From Brevibacterium sediminis (GTDB lineage Bacteria > Actinomycetota > Actinomycetes > Actinomycetales > Brevibacteriaceae), in assembly GCF_013623905.1 (NCBI RefSeq), contig NZ_JABKDD010000001.1, positions 496,001 to 560,000 of the forward strand: a stretch of 64,000 bases of DNA, written 5' to 3'. Positions 38,450 through 46,944 of this stretch are shown one piece after another. The translations under genes were made by a program, and so were the position numbers. A model generated the notes under the pieces. It did no database searches and was not told where the DNA came from. It saw only the letters and a program-made list of their open reading frames with translations. How positions within the stretch are numbered: position 1 is the first letter of the stretch; each line of letters opens with the position of its first letter.

Positions 38450-39823
38450 ATGACCGACAGTCTTCATTCCCGCATGCACGTTGTCTCCGATGAGACCCGA
38501 AACCTCGTGAATCTCGTGCTCGAGTACTCGCGTCGTCGGACTCTGGCCGAGGACACTCCGCTCGACCATCCCACGTCCGAAGCCGAGCTGCGTCGACTGG
38601 CCGGCCCCACCGTCACCGAGGAGGGGCTGGGATCAGCTCGGGCGCTGGCGATCTTCGAGCACATCTTTGCTCCGGCCTGCATCTCCACCGACCATCCGAA
38701 GTACCTGTCATTCATCCCCAGCGCTCCCACGAAGGCGGCTGTCGCCTTCGACCTGGTCGTCTCCGCCAGTGCTCTCTACGGCGGTTCGTGGCTCGAAGGT
38801 GCCGGAGTCGTCCATGCAGAGAACGAAGTCCTGCGCTGGCTGGCGGGAGAGTTCGGGCTGCCCGCTGGAGCCGGGGGAGTCTTCGTCCAAGGAGGTACGA
38901 TCGGCAACCTCTCAGCTCTCGTCGCCGCCCGCAACGCACAGAAGGAGAAGCTCGGTGAGACTCGGCCGGGACGCTGGGTGATCGTGTGCAGCGCCGAAGC
39001 CCACTCCTCGGTCGCCTCCGCAGCCGAGGTCATGGATGTCGATGTCGCCCCGGTGGCCACCGGCGAGGACGGGATCCTGCGTCCCGACGGCGTGCGTGAG
39101 GCCCTGCTCGAACACGGGGACGCCGTGATCGCGGTGGTCGCCACCTCGGGGACGACGAACTTCGGCACCATCGATGACATCGCCGGCATCGCCGCTCTCA
39201 AGGACGAGTTCGACTTCTGGCTCCACATCGACGGCGCCTACGGTCTGGCCGCGATGCTCTCGCCGCAGGCACGCCACAAGTTCGCCGGAGTGGAGAAGGC
39301 CGATTCGCTCATCGTCGACCCTCACAAATGGCTCTTCGCTCCCTTCGACGCCTGTGCGCTCATCTACCGCGATCCGAATTCGGGGAGGCGAGCGCACACG
39401 CAGAAGGCCGAATATCTCGATACGCTCACCGACGCTCAGGATTGGAGCCCCTCGGACTTCGCCATCCAGCTGACACGGCGACCGCGTGGGCTGCCGCTGT
39501 GGTATTCGCTGGCCAGCTATGGTGCCGAAACGTATCGGGAGGCGATCGGCCATTCGATCGATCTGGCGCGTGAGATCGCCACGGAGATCAAGCATCGAGA
39601 GCATCTGCGGCTCGTGCGCGAACCCGAACTCTCGGTCGTCGTGTTCGAACGCGACGGTTGGCAGCGGTCGGATTATGACGCATGGTCGGATCGTCTGCTC
39701 GAGGACCAGCGCGCTTTCGTCGTCCCGAGCTCGCACCAGGGGCGGCCGAATGCCAGGTTCGCGATCGTCAATCCGCTGACGACGTTCGACGATCTCACCG
39801 ACATCCTCGATTCGATGGAGTGA
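38450..39823 (+). CDS. PLP-dependent group II amino-acid decarboxylase
   Basis: 457-residue enzyme of the aromatic-amino-acid/glutamate decarboxylase family (fold type I). The cofactor Lys293 lies in VDPHKWLFAP, with His292 before it; HIDGAYG gives the PLP-ring aspartate and SSVASAAEVM the stacking histidine region. It removes CO2 from an L-amino acid, but the substrate (tyrosine, tryptophan, DOPA, aspartate or another) is not evident. ATG at 38450 has a GGAG site; the frame is open upstream to 38255 but without sensible sequence. Divergent from the carnitine operon. Confidence 0.88.
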   Translation: MTDSLHSRMHVVSDETRNLVNLVLEYSRRRTLAEDTPLDHPTSEAELRRLAGPTVTEEGLGSARALAIFEHIFAPACISTDHPKYLSFIPSAPTKAAVAFDLVVSASALYGGSWLEGAGVVHAENEVLRWLAGEFGLPAGAGGVFVQGGTIGNLSALVAARNAQKEKLGETRPGRWVIVCSAEAHSSVASAAEVMDVDVAPVATGEDGILRPDGVREALLEHGDAVIAVVATSGTTNFGTIDDIAGIAALKDEFDFWLHIDGAYGLAAMLSPQARHKFAGVEKADSLIVDPHKWLFAPFDACALIYRDPNSGRRAHTQKAEYLDTLTDAQDWSPSDFAIQLTRRPRGLPLWYSLASYGAETYREAIGHSIDLAREIATEIKHREHLRLVREPELSVVVFERDGWQRSDYDAWSDRLLEDQRAFVVPSSHQGRPNARFAIVNPLTTFDDLTDILDSME

Positions 39824-39893
39824 ATGGATGCGTTCGATCCGTCCTTCACTGAGGTCCTCGATCTTCTGAGGGCCCCGCAGAGGTGACGGTCGC

Positions 39894-40589
39894 TCAGTCT
39901 TCGGGTGCATCCTCGGCGGCGGTCGTCGGCTTCGACCGGGGACGGAGTTCGACGGTGAAGGCGGGAAGCAGAGCCTGGGTGATCGGGCCGATCCCCAAGG
40001 CATAGAGGACTGTGCCGACCCCGACGACTCCGCCGAGAAGCCAGCCCACGGCGACGACGCTGACTTCGATGAGGGTGCGCACCAGTCGGATCGAGCGTCC
40101 GGTCACACGGGAGAGCCCGGTCATCAGCCCATCGCGGGGGCCCGGCCCGAATTGGGAGCCGATGTACATCGCCGAGGCGGCCCCGTTGAGGACGACGCCC
40201 GTGACCATGAGAGAGATGTTCCACCCGAGTTCTTCGGGCCGGGGCAGGAACAGGCGGGTGAGGTCGAGCGCCGGCCCGACGAGGAGGGCATTGAGAATCG
40301 TGCCGATCCCCGGCTGCTGGCGCAGCGGGATCCAGATGAGGAGTACGAGGAACGCGAGAATCGTGATGATGGTGCCGAAGGTCAGCGGCACGTGATTCTG
40401 AATGCCGGAGTGGAGGACGTCCCACGGCATCATGCCCAAGCCCGCGTTGACCATCATTGCCATCGAGGCACCGAAGAGGTAGAGGCCGAGGATCAGCTGG
40501 GGGAGACGCCGCCACAGCCGTCCGCCGCGCAGCTGTGCGATGGGACCGACGTTGGCCAGCTGACGCCTCGAGGCTCTCATCTTCGTCAT
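39894..40589 (-). CDS. yczE: YczE-like membrane protein
   Basis: 231-residue protein with about five to six hydrophobic helices (roughly 28-50, 62-85, 93-112, 122-143 and 165-200). The segments LYLFGASMAMMVNAGLGMMPWDVLHSGI and GPGPRDGLMTGLSR are typical of the YczE/YyaS family of unknown transporters. It is divergent from a MocR-type regulator, a pairing described for actinobacteria (YczR/YczE), and is presumably the target of that regulator. The ligand is unknown, perhaps a vitamin B6-related or amine compound. Confidence 0.85.
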   Translation of the reverse strand: MTKMRASRRQLANVGPIAQLRGGRLWRRLPQLILGLYLFGASMAMMVNAGLGMMPWDVLHSGIQNHVPLTFGTIITILAFLVLLIWIPLRQQPGIGTILNALLVGPALDLTRLFLPRPEELGWNISLMVTGVVLNGAASAMYIGSQFGPGPRDGLMTGLSRVTGRSIRLVRTLIEVSVVAVGWLLGGVVGVGTVLYALGIGPITQALLPAFTVELRPRSKPTTAAEDAPED

Positions 40590-40646
40590 GTGGTGGCTTT
40601 CTGAGGGTTGCGATCAGAGGGACAATTCCATCATGACCGAAATTGG

Positions 40647-40679
40647 ACTTGTGCGATATAGCCACTTGCTGGAAAGTGG
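40647..40679. promoter_or_regulatory. Candidate MocR-regulator operator between yczE and yczR
   Basis: Two direct ACTTG repeats (40647-40651 and 40664-40668, 17 nt apart) are followed by an inverted AAGTGG (40674-40679) that pairs with CCACTT (40662-40667). MocR regulators such as GabR and PdxR bind direct repeats, sometimes with an added inverted half, so the layout is suggestive. It lies just upstream of the regulator's own start. Confidence 0.35.
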
Positions 40680-40697
40680 TCCCATGAGGTCAGAACC

Positions 40698-42188
40698 ATG
40701 AGCACACCGGTCCTGGGAGCCAAACGACTCATCGGCATCATCGGAGACGGACCGTGGAAGGCGCCCGCATACGAATCGCTGGCCGCCGCAGTGGCCGCGG
40801 CGATCACCGACGGACGACTCCCGGTCGGCACGAGGCTGCCGAGCGAACGCGAACTCGCAGCCGCCTCCGGTCTCTCGCGCACGACGACGGGACGAGCGTA
40901 CGCTCAGCTGCGGGAACAGGAATACATCCTCACTCGCCGAGGCTCCGGCAGCACCGTTCAGCTGCCCAGCGTCCCGGGCGGCCGCATCGACCACCTGCTC
41001 TCACCTGCCGGCGGCGACGAGTCGGAGGTCGATCTCACGTGCACCGCTCCGGTCGCACCTCCGGATATCCTCGACGCCTACGACCGGGCACTGTCACGTT
41101 TGGGTGCCTACCTGCCCGGCACCGGGTACTATCCTTCCGGGCTACCGGTGCTGCGGGAGATCATCGCCGATCGCTATACCCGGCGCGGCGCCCCGACCGA
41201 CCCCGATCAGATTCTCATCACCTCCGGGGCACTCGGCGGTGCGGCCATCGCCGTCCGCGCCCTCCTCGACGTCGAACCCGATGAGTCCGCGCGCCGAGGC
41301 GGGGCACGGTCGACCTCGCGGGTGCTCATCGAAAGCCCCACCTATCCGAATGCGATCGCCACACTCGAAGGCGCGGGCGCCGCTCTCGTGACCTACCCCC
41401 TCGAGTTCGGAACTCAGGGGCACCATTGGGACATCGACGCCATGGAGCAGCTGATGGGACAGACACGTCCGCGCAGCGCCTATCTCATCCCCGACTTCCA
41501 CAATCCGACCGGCGCACTGCTGCCCGAAGCCCAGCGCAGTGAGCTCGCGGAGGCTCTTCGTCGGCATCGAGTCGTCCCCGTCTTCGACGAATCCCTCGTC
41601 GAACTGGAACTCGAGGACGGCAGGATGGCCACTCCGATGTCCGCGCTGATCACGGACGCGGTGACAGTGGGCAGTGTGAGCAAGATCTATTGGGGAGGTC
41701 TGCGCATCGGATGGATGCGCATTCCCCGCCACCGGATCGGTCATTTCGCGTCCTCCCGGCTCGGACTCGACCTGGGAGCACCGGTCCTCGAACAGCTCGT
41801 CACGGTCGAACTCATGAGCAATCACGATGCTGTCGTCGCCGACTGCCGCTCCCGGCTCAGAGCCGCCCGAGACCTGCTCGCCGCACAGGTGAGGTCATGG
41901 CTGCCAGAGTGGAAGCTCATCGTCCCCTCCGGTGGAATGGCGCTGTGGGCCGAACTGCCGGAGGCACGTTCCGGGGTACTCTCGATCGCCGCGAGAAACC
42001 ATGGTCTCCGCCTCGTCGCAGGACCGAACTTCGCCCCCGCCGGTGGACTCGATCGGTGGGTGCGCCTGCCCTATACGGTGACGGAGAGCGAACTGCAGCA
42101 TGTGGGGCCGCGACTGGCCGCAGCCTGGGAGGAAGCCAAATCGATGACCGGACGTGGACCGACCGACCGGGCCCGCATCGTGGCGTGA
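40698..42188 (+). CDS. yczR: MocR-family (GntR HTH - aminotransferase fold) transcription factor
   Basis: 496 residues: a winged-helix GntR domain at about 22-90 (GTRLPSERELAAASGLSRTT) joined to a fold-type-I aminotransferase-like domain (about 125-485). The PLP lysine is Lys329 in VSKIYWGGLRIGW. Such proteins sense PLP-linked ligands through the aminotransferase domain. ATG at 40698 is preceded by a weak GAGG. Its divergent partner is YczE, and the candidate operator lies between. It may also regulate the yggS gene downstream, which acts in PLP homeostasis, but this is a guess. Confidence 0.9.
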   Translation: MSTPVLGAKRLIGIIGDGPWKAPAYESLAAAVAAAITDGRLPVGTRLPSERELAAASGLSRTTTGRAYAQLREQEYILTRRGSGSTVQLPSVPGGRIDHLLSPAGGDESEVDLTCTAPVAPPDILDAYDRALSRLGAYLPGTGYYPSGLPVLREIIADRYTRRGAPTDPDQILITSGALGGAAIAVRALLDVEPDESARRGGARSTSRVLIESPTYPNAIATLEGAGAALVTYPLEFGTQGHHWDIDAMEQLMGQTRPRSAYLIPDFHNPTGALLPEAQRSELAEALRRHRVVPVFDESLVELELEDGRMATPMSALITDAVTVGSVSKIYWGGLRIGWMRIPRHRIGHFASSRLGLDLGAPVLEQLVTVELMSNHDAVVADCRSRLRAARDLLAAQVRSWLPEWKLIVPSGGMALWAELPEARSGVLSIAARNHGLRLVAGPNFAPAGGLDRWVRLPYTVTESELQHVGPRLAAAWEEAKSMTGRGPTDRARIVA

Positions 42189-42229
42189 ACATCGCGGGCA
42201 CGCAGGGAAAACCTGAGTACGATGACCGT

Positions 42230-43009
42230 ATGGGAGACGACAGCGGACTCAGTCACGATGGGCAGTACTCGACGGCGACGACCGTCGGGGAGTTCCGAGC
42301 CAATATCGCCGAGGTGAAGCGCCGGATCGCCGCTGCCGCCGAGCGCGCCGGCCGGGACCGCGCCGACATCGAGCTGCTTCCAGTGAGCAAGACCGTACCC
42401 CAGGAACGCATCCGCCTCGCCGTTGCCGCCGGTTGTGCGAAGTTGGGTGAGAACAAGGTTCAGGAGGCCCACCGCAAATCCGAGGAGATGGCCGACCTCG
42501 ACATCGATTGGGCTGTGATCGGGCACCTCCAGTCGAATAAAGCCAAGGACGTGGCGAAGTTCGCCAGCGAATTCCAGGCGCTCGACCGACTCAAAGTCGC
42601 CAGAGCCCTCGACCGTCGACTCGAAGCGGAAGGACGCAGCCTCGACGTGTATGTCCAGGTCAACACCTCCTCTGAGGACTCCAAATTCGGCATGCCGCCG
42701 GAAGAGCTCCTCGACTTCCTCAAGGAGGTGCGAGCCTTCGAGACTCTCAAGGTCCAGGGACTGATGACTTTGGCAGTCTTCTCTTCGGATATCGACCGTG
42801 TCCGTCCCTGCTTCCAGCTTCTGCGCGGTCTGCGCGACCAGGTTCGCGAAACCGATCCTGACCTTCTCGGCCTGGGGCGGCTGTCGATGGGCATGTCTGG
42901 TGACTTCGAAGTGGCCATCGAAGAGGGCGCAGACTGCGTCCGTGTGGGGCAGGCCATCTTCGGTCGACGAGCGCTGCCGGACTCCCACTACTGGCCCGAA
43001 GCCGACTGA
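42230..43009 (+). CDS. yggS: YggS/PLPBP family PLP homeostasis protein
   Basis: 259-residue single-domain PLP-binding protein with the alanine-racemase-like barrel. The cofactor Lys54 is in LPVSKTVP, and HLQSNKAKDVAKF, LSMGMSGDFEVAIEEGADCVRVGQAIFG are diagnostic. It holds PLP and balances B6 vitamers and amino acid pools rather than acting as a racemase. The ATG at 42230 is chosen as the first plausible start after the yczR stop; its ribosome site is poor, and the frame is open much further upstream through yczR. The next gene begins 14 nt later. Confidence 0.92.
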   Translation: MGDDSGLSHDGQYSTATTVGEFRANIAEVKRRIAAAAERAGRDRADIELLPVSKTVPQERIRLAVAAGCAKLGENKVQEAHRKSEEMADLDIDWAVIGHLQSNKAKDVAKFASEFQALDRLKVARALDRRLEAEGRSLDVYVQVNTSSEDSKFGMPPEELLDFLKEVRAFETLKVQGLMTLAVFSSDIDRVRPCFQLLRGLRDQVRETDPDLLGLGRLSMGMSGDFEVAIEEGADCVRVGQAIFGRRALPDSHYWPEAD

Positions 43010-43023
43010 ACGGCCGACCGGCT

Positions 43024-44049
43024 GTGCCTCCTTCCCACCCGGAGTCCGGACGTGACAAGCCATCGGCTCAGACGAGTTCGGACGCCGTTCGGCGCCCCTC
43101 GACGCAGACGCTCTGGTGGTTCGGCGGTGCCGTGCTCGGCGTCATCCTCGGTGCGGGAATCTCCGGATTCGCCGCTCTGGCCGAAACCGCCCTGACGTCG
43201 TGCCTCATCGCTCTGCTCTTCCTCACGTTCCTCGACATCCCTTTCGAAACGGGATTGCGTGCGGTTCGCGATCTGCCTCTTCTTGCTGTGACGGCGGCCT
43301 TGAACTTCCTCATCGTCCCGCTGGTCGTCGCCGGTCTCATATCGGTCTTCGACATCGCTGATCCGCTGCTGCCGGCTGTGCTCATCGTGCTGCTGTGTCC
43401 CTGCATCGACTACGTCATAGCGTTCACACGTGCTGCAGGAGGCGCCGCCGATCGCCTGCTGATGCTCACTCCCATGCTCATGATCGCTCAGCTGCTGTTG
43501 CTGCCCGTGATGCTGTGGGCGGTCACCGGAGGGCGGCTGAGCATCGATCTGCCTGTTCGTCCGCTCGTCGGCGCGCTGGTGCTGTTCATCATCATTCCTC
43601 TTACGGCCGCCGTCGTCGTTCGTCGACTTGCCCGCCGGACGCCACGATTGGGCCGGCCCCTCGCCGCGAGCGCACGTCTGATGGATCCGGTCATGACGCT
43701 GACGCTGCTCGTCATCACTGCCTCGGTCACCCCGAGGATCGCCCATTCCGCCGGACAGTTGGGGACCGTGGCCGTCGTCTTCGCAGTCTTCGCTGTCGTG
43801 ATGACCACGATCGGGTGGGGCGTCACGCGGGCTCTGCACGTCGGTCCGCGGCGATCACGTGCTGTGATCCTCTCCGCCGTCACGCGCAATTCCCTGGTCA
43901 TGCTTCCGATCGTTCGTGCGATCACCGGGGAGGGCATCGGTCCAGCGGGGGTCGTGACGCAGACCCTCATCGAGCTTCTTGTTCTGATCGTCCTCGTCCG
44001 CGTCCTGCCTCGTCTGGTGCCGGCCACTGCCGTGGCCGAAAACCGCTAG
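43024..44049 (+). CDS. ACR3/BASS-superfamily transporter (annotated type: arsenic resistance protein)
   Basis: 341-residue membrane protein with about ten hydrophobic helices after a 30-residue polar N terminus. The LLCPCIDYVIAFTRAAGG segment, with its cysteines in the fourth helix, resembles the region of ACR3 arsenite exporters that contains the essential Cys. No arsR, arsC or arsB gene is adjacent, so arsenite efflux is a family-based guess; bile-acid:sodium symporter relatives move other anions. Start is GTG at 43024, which has only a weak ribosome site; it may be coupled to yggS. Confidence 0.75.
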   Translation: MPPSHPESGRDKPSAQTSSDAVRRPSTQTLWWFGGAVLGVILGAGISGFAALAETALTSCLIALLFLTFLDIPFETGLRAVRDLPLLAVTAALNFLIVPLVVAGLISVFDIADPLLPAVLIVLLCPCIDYVIAFTRAAGGAADRLLMLTPMLMIAQLLLLPVMLWAVTGGRLSIDLPVRPLVGALVLFIIIPLTAAVVVRRLARRTPRLGRPLAASARLMDPVMTLTLLVITASVTPRIAHSAGQLGTVAVVFAVFAVVMTTIGWGVTRALHVGPRRSRAVILSAVTRNSLVMLPIVRAITGEGIGPAGVVTQTLIELLVLIVLVRVLPRLVPATAVAENR

Positions 44050-44081
44050 TAATCGTACTCCTCGGGGCGGACAATGGAACT

Positions 44082-45539
44082 ATGTTCACCTCCGATCAGT
44101 GTTATCAGGCAGTCACTTCCCGTGACCGACGCTTCGATGGAATGTTCTTCACCGCGGTGCGCACCACCGGGATCTTCTGCCGTCCGTCGTGTCCGGCGAG
44201 GACTCCGCGGCGGGAGAACGTGGACTTCTTCGTCACGGCCGCGGCCGCGGCAGACGCCGGTTTTCGGGCCTGCCGACGGTGCCGCCCGGATGCCAGTCCG
44301 AATTCGCCGCAGTGGGACACCCGCGGAGACGTCGTGGCCCGAGCCATGCGCCTCATCCGCGACGGTGCCGTCGACCGCGGAGGAGTCGCAACCCTCGCCG
44401 CCGAACTCGGGTACAGCACTCGCCAACTCGGGCGCCTCATCCACGCCGAGCTCGGTGCCGGACCTCTGGCGCTGGCTCGCACCGAAAGGGTACGCACTGC
44501 CAGGACACTCATCGAGGCCACCTCGATGCCGATGAGCGAGATCGCCTTCGCCGCCGGCTTCTCCAGTATCCGACAGTTCAACGACACCTTCCGAACGATG
44601 TATTCGATCAGCCCACGACAGCTGCGCAGAGACGGTGCCGAACATTCGGTGACCGACGAAGTCGTACTCCGATTGGCGTATCGCCCGCCGTTCGACTTCG
44701 CGCATCTGCTGGGGTACTTCGAGGCACGAGCCGTTGCCGGGATCGAAAATGTCTCGGACGGCGCCTACACCCGGTCGATGCGGCTGGCTCACGGTCCCGC
44801 CGTGATCACGGTGCGGCAAGGGCACGGGGACTTCGTTGACTGCCGTCTCCGCCTGGCCGACACCCGCGACCTCGGCAGCGCCGTCGCACGAGTCCGGCGC
44901 CTCCTCGACCTCGATGCCGACCCCGAGGCGATCGCCCATACACTGCGGTCGGCGGGCCTGCGCCGCCTCGTCGACGACCATCCAGGACTTCGTTCACCGG
45001 GCCACAGCGACCCCGTCGAACTGGCTCTGCGGACAGTCCTCGGACAGCAGATCTCCTTGGCCGCCGCCCGCACCCATCTGGAACGCCTCGTCGCAGGTGT
45101 TGGAGAATCACTGCCGGAGGAGCTGAGCTTCGGCGGAGTCGACAGGGTCTTTCCCACCGCCGAGGCGATCGCCGCTGTCCCCGCATCCGAATGGGCGTTG
45201 CCTTCGAGTCGGATCAGGACGATTCAGACACTGTCGCAGGCGTTGGCCGAGGGCAGTGTGGACCTCGGCGCGGGCAGCGACCGCGAGGAAGCGAGCCGGA
45301 ATCTGCTGGCACTGCCCGGAATCGGTCCGTGGAGCAACGGCTATATCCGGATGCGCGCCCTCGGAGATCCCGACGTCTTCATGGACTCAGACCTCGGCGT
45401 GAAGAAGACCATCGCCGATCTCGACGCGAGTTCAGCGGCACCTGTCGATTGGAAACAGGTCGCAATGAACTGCAGTCCCTGGCGCTCCTACCTGACCCAC
45501 CTGCTGTGGGCACATCACGCCCGCAGCCCAGCAGCCTGA
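44082..45539 (+). CDS. alkA: Ada-type methyl-phosphotriester sensor fused to AlkA DNA-3-methyladenine glycosylase
   Basis: 485-residue DNA-repair and regulator fusion. Residues 1-80 are the Ada N domain with four zinc cysteines (Cys33, Cys37, Cys64, Cys67) spaced as in E. coli Ada; the first takes a methyl from DNA phosphotriesters. An AraC-type helix-turn-helix follows (about 85-185, with two HTH units). The rest (about 200-480) is AlkA-like: LLALPGIGPWSNGYI is the helix-hairpin-helix and Asp437 in MDSDLGVKK the likely catalytic Asp. The methyltransferase half of Ada is missing but is encoded by the next gene. Confidence 0.93.
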   Translation: MFTSDQCYQAVTSRDRRFDGMFFTAVRTTGIFCRPSCPARTPRRENVDFFVTAAAAADAGFRACRRCRPDASPNSPQWDTRGDVVARAMRLIRDGAVDRGGVATLAAELGYSTRQLGRLIHAELGAGPLALARTERVRTARTLIEATSMPMSEIAFAAGFSSIRQFNDTFRTMYSISPRQLRRDGAEHSVTDEVVLRLAYRPPFDFAHLLGYFEARAVAGIENVSDGAYTRSMRLAHGPAVITVRQGHGDFVDCRLRLADTRDLGSAVARVRRLLDLDADPEAIAHTLRSAGLRRLVDDHPGLRSPGHSDPVELALRTVLGQQISLAAARTHLERLVAGVGESLPEELSFGGVDRVFPTAEAIAAVPASEWALPSSRIRTIQTLSQALAEGSVDLGAGSDREEASRNLLALPGIGPWSNGYIRMRALGDPDVFMDSDLGVKKTIADLDASSAAPVDWKQVAMNCSPWRSYLTHLLWAHHARSPAA

Positions 45540-45602
45540 CCGACCGAGACCGAGCAAGGAATGATTCTGCCCATGACTCACCGACACGAAGGACACGCAG
45601 AC

Positions 45603-46175
45603 ATGACCACGCCGACAACGACCCAACCCGACACCGCACGGAAGTTCACCGCTGCCATGGAGCTGCCGACCGCCTCGGCGCCGGTATATACGACGATCCT
45701 CGACACGGACCTAGGACCGATCCTGCTCACCTCCGACGGAGTCCATCTCACCGGGCTCTATCTCGAGGTCTCCGAGGCGATCGATGCTCGACTCGACAGA
45801 ATGTTCGGAGTCGAACCGACTCCGGAAGACGACCTGGAGATCTTCCACCGCGCCGAGGCACAGCTGGGGGAGTACCTTTCAGGCCAGCGCACACAGTTCG
45901 ATCTGCCCTTGGCGGCGAAGGGAACGGAATTCCAACGCTCGGTGTGGCAGGCGCTGACGCAGATTCCGTTTGGCAGCACAGCAGGTTACGGTGAGCTGGC
46001 CGAGATGCTGGGAAGACCCGGTGCGGCGCGTGCTGTGGGGGCCGCCAACGGAAAGAACCCCATCAGCATCATCGTGCCCTGCCACCGAGTCATCGGAGCG
46101 GACGGATCCCTGACCGGCTACGCATGGGGAGAGGGAAAGAAACGCACCTTGCTCACCCTGGAAACCCGCCCCTAA
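45603..46175 (+). CDS. ogt: Methylated-DNA--protein-cysteine methyltransferase (O6-alkylguanine repair)
   Basis: Transfers alkyl groups from O6 of guanine to its own cysteine, a single-use repair. The active Cys160 lies in the PCHRVIG motif and the [18 protein letters not shown] helix-turn-helix lies just before. Length from this start is 190 residues. ATG at 45603 has AAGGA 9 nt upstream and is preferred; in-frame ATGs at 45561 and 45573 would extend it by up to 14 residues. It follows the Ada-AlkA gene by 60 nt and likely shares its induction by alkylation. Confidence 0.94.
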   Translation: MTTPTTTQPDTARKFTAAMELPTASAPVYTTILDTDLGPILLTSDGVHLTGLYLEVSEAIDARLDRMFGVEPTPEDDLEIFHRAEAQLGEYLSGQRTQFDLPLAAKGTEFQRSVWQALTQIPFGSTAGYGELAEMLGRPGAARAVGAANGKNPISIIVPCHRVIGADGSLTGYAWGEGKKRTLLTLETRP

Positions 46176-46178
46176 TTA

Positions 46179-46234
46179 CTACCTGACGGCGGCCCAGCAA
46201 CCTCGCGCCAGGTTGCTGGGCCGCCGTCAGGTAG
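46179..46234. terminator. Very long perfect hairpin after ogt
   Basis: A perfect 25-bp inverted repeat (46179-46203 with 46210-46234) with a 6-nt loop begins three bases after the ogt stop. It is much longer than the other terminators in the window. Lies between ogt and the minus-strand tRNA-Ala. Confidence 0.85.
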
Positions 46235-46237
46235 CAA

Positions 46238-46273
46238 GAAGGGCGGGGATCCTTGTTTGGATCCCCGCCCTTC
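46238..46273. terminator. Second hairpin, downstream of tRNA-Ala(GGC)
   Basis: A perfect 15-bp inverted repeat (46238-46252 with 46259-46273) with loop TTGTTT lies 3 nt from the preceding hairpin and 5 nt beyond the 3' end of the minus-strand tRNA, so it is the natural tRNA terminator. Confidence 0.85.
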
Positions 46274-46278
46274 AGCGG

Positions 46279-46351
46279 TGGAGGTAAGGGGATTCGAACC
46301 CCTGACCTTCTCCATGCCATGGAGACGCGCTACCAACTGCGCCATACCCCC
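46279..46351 (-). tRNA. tRNA-Ala (anticodon GGC)
   Basis: On the minus strand a 73-nt cloverleaf reads from GGGGGTATGGCGCAGTTGG to the discriminator A. The acceptor stem GGGGGTA pairs with TACCTCC, with the G3-U70 identity pair. The anticodon arm TCTCC-ATGGCAT-GGAGA gives anticodon GGC (Ala, GCC/GCU). T arm is GGGGTTCGAATCCCC. No encoded CCA. Confidence 0.95.
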
Positions 46352-46537
46352 GCTTGCCTGATCAATATTACCCACGTGTGGGTGAGAGACCAAATCGGCG
46401 GAGAGTGACGCTCGCCACAAGGGCGGGAATACTGGAACCCCGTGTTCAGGCACTGATCGGGGCCGACCCCGCGGCCCGAGTCCGATGAACTCGGGCCGCG
46501 GCGAGTCAGCTATCCGCCGAGGATTCTCCGCGGTGGA

Positions 46538-46765
46538 TCAGATGAACGGCCGGACCTGGCTGAGGTAGCGCACGATATCCCGCTCGCGCAGTTCACGTAC
46601 GCGCTGCTCGCGAGCGTGTTCGCGCAGGCGAGCCTGCTGACGACGGGCAACCTTCAGGCGGCGAGACTCGGGTGTCGGGGCTGGGCGGCGCGCCCACCGG
46701 ATGAGCTTCATTCCGGTGCTCAGGGCCCAGCGTCGTGGATAGGTGAATGGGAATGTGGTGGACAC
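46538..46765 (-). CDS. Small basic hypothetical protein
   Basis: 75 residues from a GTG at 46765 with a good GAGGA site 6 nt upstream. The N terminus is hydrophobic-aromatic (STTFPFTYPRRWALSTG), the rest strongly basic and helical (RRLKVARRQQARLREHAREQRVRELRERD). I recognise no family. A nucleic-acid-binding or membrane-surface role could fit such charge, but nothing proves it. The frame continues upstream to 46804 with less likely sequence. It lies alone between tRNA-Ala and the AT-rich interval. Confidence 0.5.
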   Translation of the reverse strand: MSTTFPFTYPRRWALSTGMKLIRWARRPAPTPESRRLKVARRQQARLREHAREQRVRELRERDIVRYLSQVRPFI

Positions 46766-46930
46766 AATTATTCCTCGTGGTTTTCGGGCAGGGGATATCC
46801 GCAAATGGGCAGGAGATATCCCGGAATGACGGTCAGATAAACAATTGCCGAAAAAGTCGTGACATTGACAATGAATCGCCTGCGCAAGGGTGCATATGAC
46901 AAAGGCAGCTAATTGCCAATATGGGAATAG

Positions 46931-46944
46931 GTCATTGCAATGAC
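46931..46944. repeat. 14-bp perfect palindrome
   Basis: GTCATTGCAATGAC reads the same on both strands. It is bracketed by a looser inverted pair, TTGCCAATAT starting near 46913 and ATATGGCAA ending near 46966. It has the look of a dimeric regulator site in the AT-rich interval. Confidence 0.5.

Noticed and set aside
44050..44081. Longer start for the Ada-AlkA gene inside the transporter gene
   Set aside because: The frame is open far upstream, but the Ada domain starts normally at 44082 and the extension is the transporter gene in another frame.
46172..46453. 93-codon minus-strand frame over the hairpins and tRNA-Ala(GGC)
   Set aside because: Translated tRNA and terminator sequence; no ribosome site.
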